Part shown: positions 57,691 through 64,000 of the stretch, piece by piece
Layout: each line of letters starts with the position of its first letter
Position numbering within the stretch: the first letter of the stretch is position 1
NCBI RefSeq assembly: GCF_030247195.1
Contig: NC_080671.1
Span: 82,272,370-82,336,369 of the forward strand
Direction: 5' to 3'
Length of the DNA: 64,000 bases
Source of the DNA: Topomyia yanbarensis
Taxonomy: Eukaryota > Arthropoda > Insecta > Diptera > Culicidae
Translations under genes and position numbers: made by a program
The notes under the pieces: model-generated
What the model saw: only the letters and a program-made list of their open reading frames with translations
The model's database searches: none
Told to the model about the DNA's origin: nothing

Positions 57691-59159
57691 GGCTTCTTCT
57701 TATTTAACTCGCCGAAGGGACACGAAGGTCCGCCCATAGCATGTTTATGGGCTTGCTTCTTAGAGGTGCAGATAAGGCACTTATATGCCTTAGTGCACCC
57801 CCGCTCTTTATGCCCCTCCTCGCCGCATCGACGACATAGCTTACTCCTGTCTAAGCCTTTGCATTCATAAGCTTTATGGCCGGATTCTAGGCACCGATAG
57901 CACCTGTCCACTGAAGGCGGCTGGGGTATACTAATAGGGCATACCGACCAGCCGATCTTCAGCTTCCCTTTCTCGGTTACCTTTTTGGCATCCGCATTCA
58001 GTAGCCTGAGGTAGGCTACTTGGGTGCCAGAGGGTCCGTCCCTCAATCGCACAGAGGCCCGCTCGATTTTGACGCCGCATTGCTCCTTGACGGCTGCGAC
58101 GACGTCTTCTGCGGTCGTGAACTCGTCCAAGTGCTTGCACTGGAGAGTTGTTTCCGCACCTAGCGACCTGATTTGGGCGCCCTCGCCAAGGACCTCTTGA
58201 GCCAAGGCCTTATATATTGCACTTGATTGTGCGCCTCGCTTCAGCACTAGGAGCATCTCTCCCGTGTTGGTGCGTCTTACGCTACGCACATCCTGCCCAA
58301 GGGCCGAGAGGCTTTCGGCCGCCTTCATCGATTTAAGGACATCGGCGTATTTGTCCTTGTCGGTTTTTAACCACAAGGCTTCGCCTCTGTCCTTGGCCTT
58401 CCTCGCAGGCCGCGGTACCTCCGGTTTCGGTGCCGGCTTTTTCTTGGTAACCAGCGTCCAGGGGTTTGAGCCCCCCTGCCCCGGTCGTGCCGGGTTGCTG
58501 GTACCATCGCTCTCAACAGCGAGGTCACTCTCGCCCTCGCTTACCTCACCCAGGCGGCGTTTGACCTTGACGGTTGCACGCCGAGTGGTGTCGGTTTTGG
58601 CACCCTCTCCTGGCGACTTCCTAGGGCGCTTCGCATTCGATGCCGTCTTGCGATTGCCCTTTCCCTTTCCCTTCGAGGGGAACTCGGTCGCCGCTCCGAT
58701 CGACGTGGCTGCTCCGTAGAAGGTAAAGGCCACTGTCTGTGAACCTCTATTAACCTTCTCTCTTTCCTCCCTATTGGAGGCCACTGTCTGGGTTTCTCTG
58801 TCGGGCCTCTCCCGACATTCCACCCTCTCAACATATGCCTGCTGTTCCTGTCTTGCGACACGAACAGCTTTCCGGAGCTCCAGAAGGCTCAACTTCAACT
58901 CCTTGGCTATGTTCTGCTTTGCGCTAGCGAAGTCGATTATAGCATCGAGTTGCTTCGCTACTTTGCGCATCGCAGCTATTGGCCCCTCCGATGCATTGGT
59001 AGGGGTATTGCCTACCGCTGCTGGGGGGTCACTGGTGCTTTCGAGTACAGCACTCATCGTTCCACTACTCTCCCCACGGGGGGGAGACCTCGCCAAACCA
59101 CCTCTAGCGAAGGGGTTTGGCACCTCCGTCTGTTTATTTTTATTTTTATTTTGCTCCAT
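57687..59159 (-). CDS. R1-type ORF1 (gag-like, CCHC zinc knuckles)
   Basis: ATG at 59159 (an upstream in-frame GTG is ignored), 490 residues, uninterrupted. The N-terminus is Asn/Lys-rich, then an Ala/Glu/Arg-rich helical segment, a basic Lys/Arg/Thr-rich linker, an RNA-binding-fold-like region (about residues 280-420), and near the C-terminus three Cys/His knuckles: CYRCLESGHKAYEC, CRRCGEEGHKERGC and CLICTSKKQAHKHAMGGPSC. Such proteins coat the retrotransposon RNA. The stop overlaps the first codon of ORF2 (GTGA), an arrangement that suggests coupled translation. Confidence 0.85.
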   Translation of the reverse strand: MEQNKNKNKQTEVPNPFARGGLARSPPRGESSGTMSAVLESTSDPPAAVGNTPTNASEGPIAAMRKVAKQLDAIIDFASAKQNIAKELKLSLLELRKAVRVARQEQQAYVERVECRERPDRETQTVASNREEREKVNRGSQTVAFTFYGAATSIGAATEFPSKGKGKGNRKTASNAKRPRKSPGEGAKTDTTRRATVKVKRRLGEVSEGESDLAVESDGTSNPARPGQGGSNPWTLVTKKKPAPKPEVPRPARKAKDRGEALWLKTDKDKYADVLKSMKAAESLSALGQDVRSVRRTNTGEMLLVLKRGAQSSAIYKALAQEVLGEGAQIRSLGAETTLQCKHLDEFTTAEDVVAAVKEQCGVKIERASVRLRDGPSGTQVAYLRLLNADAKKVTEKGKLKIGWSVCPISIPQPPSVDRCYRCLESGHKAYECKGLDRSKLCRRCGEEGHKERGCTKAYKCLICTSKKQAHKHAMGGPSCPFGELNKKKP

Positions 59160-59510
59160 GAAAAGTCCCACGAGTAGCGCGAGAAATATATGTCCGCCAC
59201 GCCAGAGCTCCGCATTAGCGTGGTAAGGGACGCTTACTGTGGGGGTTGCCCAGGTACCCCACAGGCTCCGTTAACGATCGAGCATCTTTTTCACCCCCTC
59301 GATCACTCATCCCTCGGCACGGGTCGCTTCACGCCTTGGAATTGGGGTTATGCCCTACCTTGCTTTACGTGGTGATCTCGGCCCGGATCATCACAACCAT
59401 CCTCCTTTACCAGGGCTTTGGACCTGTAGCTCTGGTTCTCAATAGTTCCATGTACGTATGTTATTACAGACGTGCTACTATTGAGATCCGTCATTCGCTA
59501 GCGGAGCTCT

Positions 59511-62500
59511 TTTTGTATAAGAAGAGACAAATGAGGCCCTCTAGCCAGTCAGCAGGTAATTCTTTTTCTTCCCATACCTTCGAAAGAGTACGGTGAAGTA
59601 TTTCGTGCAGCTGCTCACTACCGTGTTTGAAAAGTTTGGCCGGGAGCTCGTCCTTTCCAGCAGCCTTTCAGTTTTTCAGCTCCTTGATTGCCTTTTTCAC
59701 CTCTTCTAGCGTCGGAGGCTCCACAGCTTGTCCATCGTCACTTCTGTTCGTTTACGCGCCAACATTCTCTCCATTCAACAGTGTCTCGAAGTGCTCTCTC
59801 CACCTGGATGCTACCATAGTTTTATCTGTCAGCAAGTTACCTTCGCGGTCATTGCACATGACGGGAGACGGCGCTGTTTTTCTCCGTACGCCATTCACAA
59901 TTTCATAAAATTTCCGCACAATTTCATTTTGTTCCATACTGTTTTGCGCCTTGTTCGGTTTACTCCCCCTAAGCTGGGATGCTTTGGGTACCCGGTCTAC
60001 AGGCCGAAACTCATGAACGCAACCAACAAAACATAAACCCAAATCTGCACTTATTACATTTATTCAACACCCTCCTGCTTAACCATTAATGTTTTAACTT
60101 CCTAGCTACTACTACTCACGTATGATGGACCAATCCTTCTATTTGCCTGACTTGCATAGCCTTCCTGTGCCATCTAAGCCAACCCATTGTGACCTTTCGG
60201 TCTTCCGTAACATTTCCACCTCCTTAACGAATACCGACACCGTGGCTCTTCGAAGGAAAACTTCAACGGCGATCTTCCTTTGCTTGGCGATCGATCCGGT
60301 GGTGCAACTGACACTGTTGTGTTTCTCAGTAACTCCGTGATGGCTTTCACTCCAGCTGGAGAACCTTCCTTCGTCACTGTCTCCGTTCTGTTTAGCAGAC
60401 AAAATCGTTGCCTCGTAGTGTGCACTGCGTGTAGCAGAAGAAAATCACTCCTTCGCAGTTTCCGCTGAGTCTGGCAACTAAAGAAAAAAACCTTCCCACT
60501 GGAAAGTTTTTTGCTGCGAACTTCCGACTTCGGAGAGCTTCAAGAATTCGCCCTACTGGCCACGTCCTTCACCTGGACGATCCTAGTTTCGTTGCTCCGT
60601 TCTATTGGAGATTTCCTCTTCGCAATTAGCTCTGAGCACGGAAAGCGCGAATCAATCTTGTGTAGTAACCTCTTCCTTCTTCCGAAAATAGTGCTGTCTT
60701 ACGAGATCGAACCCGAACTTGACTTGATGTCCTGCTTGTCGTGCGTTCCTTACGGGAATGTTCGATTTCTTCACCGATTTTTGTTCGATCCACGCTAGAT
60801 TTGACTTTCGCCGTCGTATGAATGCTTCTTGGAATGGAGCTGCTATAGCATAAATTCGAACTCAGTCAAATGTCTTTTAGGTTATGTTCTCCTCGTGGAG
60901 ATGGCAGCTTTCCGTCTACTGCTATAGGTCGTCCCGACGTTTTCCGTGTGGTTCCGTCGTCGATTGAAACCGAGATCGATAGGTTGTTTCTTTGCTGCGC
61001 GCTTCTCGCGGATAAGTGAATTTTCTGCAATGCTAATTGTCAAGATACTCGGCCAACTTCGCGTTTGCTCGAGTTTTTTCCTCAACTGGATGAAAATGCG
61101 GCCGATCCTCGAGGTGGAATGTGACGTCTGCTTACTGCCTTGTCACCAGCACAGTCCCAGTAGAATTCTGCCGTTTCCGTTCTGCTCTGGTTTGCTCGCA
61201 TTTATGTGGTGGTGTTGGCATCATTTTCGTTTCCACTGAACTGACGTGACATTGACTTGTTGTCATACGGGGGGCTTAGTGATTGGCGATTACAGTCAGC
61301 CGGTGAAGACATTAATTGCAAAGACTGTCTACACTATTGCTAACGCTAGATTCATGCTTACTCTTAGATCTTGTACAGAATTTAAACGTATACGCTACAG
61401 CCTCAGTAATGACGTTCTCCTTATACTGTTTTTTCTTTCCGTGGTGAATTCTTTTTTCGGCTCCTCTTGCTTCCATGTACCGCTCTCTGTACTGCTGGGT
61501 ACCAGACACTAACATCCGGCTTCTGGCAGCATTTTTCTTATCCGTCACTCTCTGGCACTCCTCATCGAACCAACCGTTTCAGGGTCGTCTTTGAGCAGTA
61601 CCTATTACTTCTCGCGCTGTTGTGTTCACCGCTCCTTGGATTGACTCCTACAGATTGTTGAGGTTGTCGTCTACGTTGATTCCCCTCATCCGCTCATCAA
61701 GCTTCTGGCGGTACTCATCCGTCACACCTTCTGCTGAGAAGCGCTGGATATTGAAACGCAACGGTCACTGCGTTCTTGAGTTCGCTACGGTTGATAACCG
61801 TGCTCGAATCCTACTGACAATGAGATAGTGATCAGAGTCGATGTTTGGTCCTCTGAAGGTTCTCACATCTATAACATCCGAGAAGTGTCGGCCGTCTACC
61901 AGGACACGGTCTATTTGATTGCAAGTTTCGCCATTCGGGTGCATCCCGGTGTGCTTACGGATGTCTTTGCATGCAAAGTAAGTGCTGATGGCCATCCCTC
62001 TAGCTGCAGCGAAGGTCACTAGTCTCAGGTCGTTGTCATTGGTTACAGTGTGAAGGCTCTCCTTACCAATAATTGGACGGGCAAAGTCCTCTCTACCGAC
62101 CTAAGCGTTGGCGTCCCCGATAGCAATTTTCACATCATGCTTTGGGCTTTCTCCATAGGTTTTTTGAGGCACTCGTAAAACGCGTCCTTCACGTCATCGG
62201 GTTTATCGTTTGTCGGTGCATAGATGTTGATCAAGCTGTAGTTGAAGAATTTGCCCCGTACCATCAATACACAGATTCGCTCGCTAACCGGTTTCCACCT
62301 TATAACACACTTCATCTGCTGGCCGATCACTATGAAACCGACTCTATGTTCTGCCTTTTCGCCGCCGCTATAGTAGATGTTGTATTTGAAGGAAGTGTTG
62401 GCGATGGGATTCACCGCCCTGAATTCACGTTCTCCAGTTCTAGGCCACCGCACCTCCTGAATCGCAGCCACGCTCACTCCAACCGTCTGCAGTTCGCGAG

Positions 62501-62640
62501 CCAAAAGACTCACTCGTCCGGGTTCATTCAAAGTCCTGACATTCCATGTTCCGAGTTTCCAATCATTGTCCTTATTTCGTAGCCGGGTCGGTTGCCGGAG
62601 TATCGTTCGTTTTTCTTTTCTTCTTCACTTTTCGTGGTAA
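59511..62640 (-). pseudogene. Older RTE-clade element, split by an LTR-like insertion and cut by the R1 element
   Basis: Minus-strand order: WKLGTWNVRTL (about 62,560), AAIQEVRW, FFNYSLINIYAP, VKIAIGDANA with a stop at the next codon, INQIDRVLVDG-like and DSDHYLIVSR (about 61,800), NGWFDEECQ after a stop, KKNAARSRML; then the insertion 61,399-59,952; then MEQNEIVRKFYE, VNGVRRKTAP, NLLTDK, REHFETLLNG and WLEGLIC (about 59,540). Frameshifts and stops make it inactive. It is related to but distinct from the intact RTE at 41.6 kb. RT sequence beyond 59,511 is missing. Confidence 0.8.
59952..61399 (-). mobile_element. Solo LTR-like insertion (1,448 bp) with 4-bp target duplication
   Basis: Ends TGTTCGG ... 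CGCTACA on plus (TG...CA, with TGT/ACA as short inverted repeat), flanked by GCCT at 59948-59951 and at 61400-61403. Removing the block and one GCCT restores the reading frame of the host RTE pseudogene exactly. An AATAAA lies on minus at 60064-60059, about 110 bp from the minus-strand 3' end, as in a long terminal repeat. A 4-bp duplication fits a Gypsy-type element. No protein domain inside. Confidence 0.75.
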
Positions 62641-62669
62641 GTGGGAGGGTTCGGTAGGCTACCTTACCA

Positions 62670-63163
62670 GGGTCGTGCTACCTACATCGCGCTGGTGGGG
62701 CTGCCACCTTAGGTATAGCTGACGCGATACAGCATTTCATGCTCAGCCGCTGGATGCCAGAACAGACGCTGTTTGAGCCGCACCTTCTTGGTGAACAGAC
62801 GCTCGGGACGTACCTCCTCAATCTAGCTGAAGTCAGGAGGACGACAGTGCCCAGGCTGCACTACAAGCTAAGCACACAACTCTTAGCTGGCGGTCGTTGT
62901 AATCATATGATCGCGGGGTCGCATTACCTACATCGCGCTGGTGGGGCTGCCACCTTAGGTATAGCTGACGCGATACAGCATTTCATACTCAGCCGCTGGA
63001 TGCCAGAACATACGCTGTTTGAGCCGCAACTCCTTGGTGAATAAACGCTCGGGACGTACATCCTAAATCTAGCTGAAGTCAGAAGGACAACAGTGCCCAG
63101 TCTGTACTACCAGCTAAGCACACAACTCTTAGCTGGCGGTCGTTATAATCATATGATCCGGGG
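62670..63163 (-). repeat. Two tandem 246-bp units (RTE 5' monomers)
   Basis: CCTACATCGCGCTGGTGGGG recurs at 62,681 and 62,927; the two units are about 95% identical along their length (ACGCTGTTTGAGCCGCA, CACAACTCTTAGCTGGCGG). They sit directly upstream of the minus-strand RTE relic's start, so they look like tandem 5' promoter monomers of that element. Confidence 0.8.
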
Positions 63164-63194
63164 AAGCATGAGGTAGGGACTCACCGTTTTGCAG

Positions 63195-63862
63195 CCCTGC
63201 AATATCAACACGACCGCGTGCAACATCAACACGAGGTCGAATTTAATAACATCAGAATCAAGATCCCCGTGTATATGGAGAATCACATGGTGGACGTTCG
63301 TATCCATGATCTGGCACCGCGTGTCTTGCGACATAAACGAATTATGTCGCAAGACACAGAAGCTGAATCTATTACGAATAACACTTGAAGATTTTTTTTA
63401 ACGGTATTGATCACATATTCCTGACAGACCCTTACATGCCAATTCTGTAACCAGATAGCCCATTTTGGAAAAATATGCGCCGACGCAACTAGTAAAAACT
63501 CATCTACTACGGTCAACTCTAACAAGCAGTCACCGACACTTACAGATAATCCAAAAACAACGACCCAATTAACCAATAATGACGGGATAACGACCACGAC
63601 AACCGATCCTAACCTAGCAACTAGCCCCCCAATAAAGAAGCAAATCCTGATGAAGACGGATTTGCAACTGCGACCCGTAAGAACAAGAAACAAATAAGAA
63701 CCTCTGACCGTGAACAGCAAGAAAGCAGTACCAATGATGACATGGACGTGAATGATAACGCCAGAGAAGGCTGACTGAACGACCCCCAAGCTGCGACGGA
63801 TAAGGCAACTAATGCCTCACCGCCAAGGAAAAGGATCTCCACACGCAACAGCAAACTGCGCC
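63195..63862 (+). pseudogene. Non-LTR ORF1 (gag) relic, plus strand
   Basis: Frames show IKIPVYMENHMVDVRIHDLAP (about 63,257-63,320) and, after a break, a Thr/Asn-rich segment, EDGFATATRKNKK-like sequence, SDREQQESSTNDDMDVNDN and SPPRKRI near 63,830. Composition and order resemble the acidic C-terminal part of retrotransposon ORF1 proteins, but the clade is not assigned. It is broken by frameshifts and by a 16-bp inverted duplication at 63,321-63,357. Confidence 0.45.
63321..63357. repeat. Perfect hairpin: 16-bp arms, 5-nt loop
   Basis: GTGTCTTGCGACATAA (63321-63336) and TTATGTCGCAAGACAC (63342-63357) are exact reverse complements, inside the gag relic. Confidence 0.9.
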
Positions 63863-63905
63863 AATTTTCACAATAAGTTAACTGCGTTTACTTATTGTGA
63901 AAATT
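63863..63905. repeat. Perfect hairpin: 16-bp arms, 11-nt loop
   Basis: AATTTTCACAATAAGT (63863-63878) and ACTTATTGTGAAAATT (63890-63905) are exact reverse complements, at the 3' limit of the gag relic. Confidence 0.9.
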
Positions 63906-64000
63906 TAAAAGATTCACGACTCACTTGTGCTAACGCATTCAGCTGTGTCAAATAAATCTAAAGAAAAAAAAAAGCACAACACTTTGAAATTGGTCACAAT

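Larger units (their letters stand above)
56830..59510 (-). mobile_element. R1-clade non-LTR retrotransposon lacking its reverse transcriptase
   Basis: 5' leader about 59,510-59,160, complete ORF1, and ORF2 cut off after the endonuclease domain at about 56,836. The 5' end is preserved and the 3' end lost, the reverse of the usual 5' truncation of non-LTR insertions, so the loss is probably a later deletion or rearrangement. On its 5' side it interrupts the RT frame of the RTE relic. Confidence 0.78.

Noticed and set aside
58264..59226. Long plus-strand ORFs (151 and 150 codons) across the R1 ORF1
   Set aside because: Antisense shadows of the GC-rich gag-like ORF.
1..64000. Endogenous viral elements, common in Aedes genomes
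   Set aside because: No translated frame resembled flavivirus, rhabdovirus or other viral proteins; only transposon-type proteins were seen. A protein search against viral families would be decisive.
1..64000. tRNA or rRNA genes
   Set aside because: Only degenerate pol III boxes inside SINE-like sequence were seen; no cloverleaf could be built.

Overview
The window reads as nuclear DNA of an insect, most likely a culicine mosquito (Aedes-like). This is inferred from three spliced, intron-containing genes of insect type, very short (about 60-90 nt) introns next to multi-kilobase ones, and a dense mixture of RTE, R1, Jockey and LOA non-LTR retroelements, mariner relics, a tRNA-type SINE and many MITEs. 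Nothing prokaryotic, no CRISPR array, no tRNA or rRNA gene and no endogenous viral gene was recognised.

Host genes. (1) On the minus strand, about 18.8 kb down to 2.0 kb, lies a bridge-like lipid transfer protein of the BLTP3 family (UHRF1BP1/UHRF1BP1L in vertebrates). Ten exons can be placed; the first coding exon and the last C-terminal exons were not found. (2) On the plus strand, 6,927-12,599, a complete four-exon pickpocket-type DEG/ENaC sodium channel (504 residues) sits wholly inside a 7.4-kb intron of the lipid-transfer gene, in the opposite orientation. (3) On the plus strand, 51,907-54,521, are the first three exons of Drosha, the nuclear RNase III of microRNA processing. They stop inside the first RNase III domain; the remaining exons must lie beyond the right edge, so more than 9.4 kb of the right end is intron if the gene is intact. 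A possible signal-peptide exon of a fourth gene lies at 776-938 (minus).

Repeat landscape. 5.8-6.3 kb: foldback MITE. 9.2-11.3 kb: 17-bp tandem repeat and a dead mariner. 14.7-17.6 kb: long inverted-repeat element and a mariner tail. 19.6-22.2 kb: SINE, TIR elements, and a hAT-type MITE interrupted by a second MITE. 22.8 and 28.0 kb: twin 420-bp MITEs. 30.5-39.0 kb: Jockey gag relics, a mariner relic and an internally deleted LOA-type element. 39.8-41.2 kb: tandem array with a unit of roughly 410-450 bp. 41.65-45.0 kb: an RTE retrotransposon with uninterrupted endonuclease and reverse-transcriptase reading frame and a perfect 13-bp target-site duplication. 47.8-51.3 kb: a cluster of MITEs in front of Drosha. 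55.9-63.9 kb: LOA-type ORF1 relic, an R1 element lacking its RT, an older RTE split by a 1,448-bp LTR-like insertion, tandem RTE 5' monomers, and a gag relic.

The host genes show no obvious functional linkage: membrane-contact lipid transfer, sodium channel, microRNA biogenesis. No clearly new biological system was found. The most informative signals are the nested gene arrangement and the layered transposon insertions, which can be ordered in time from their target-site duplications.
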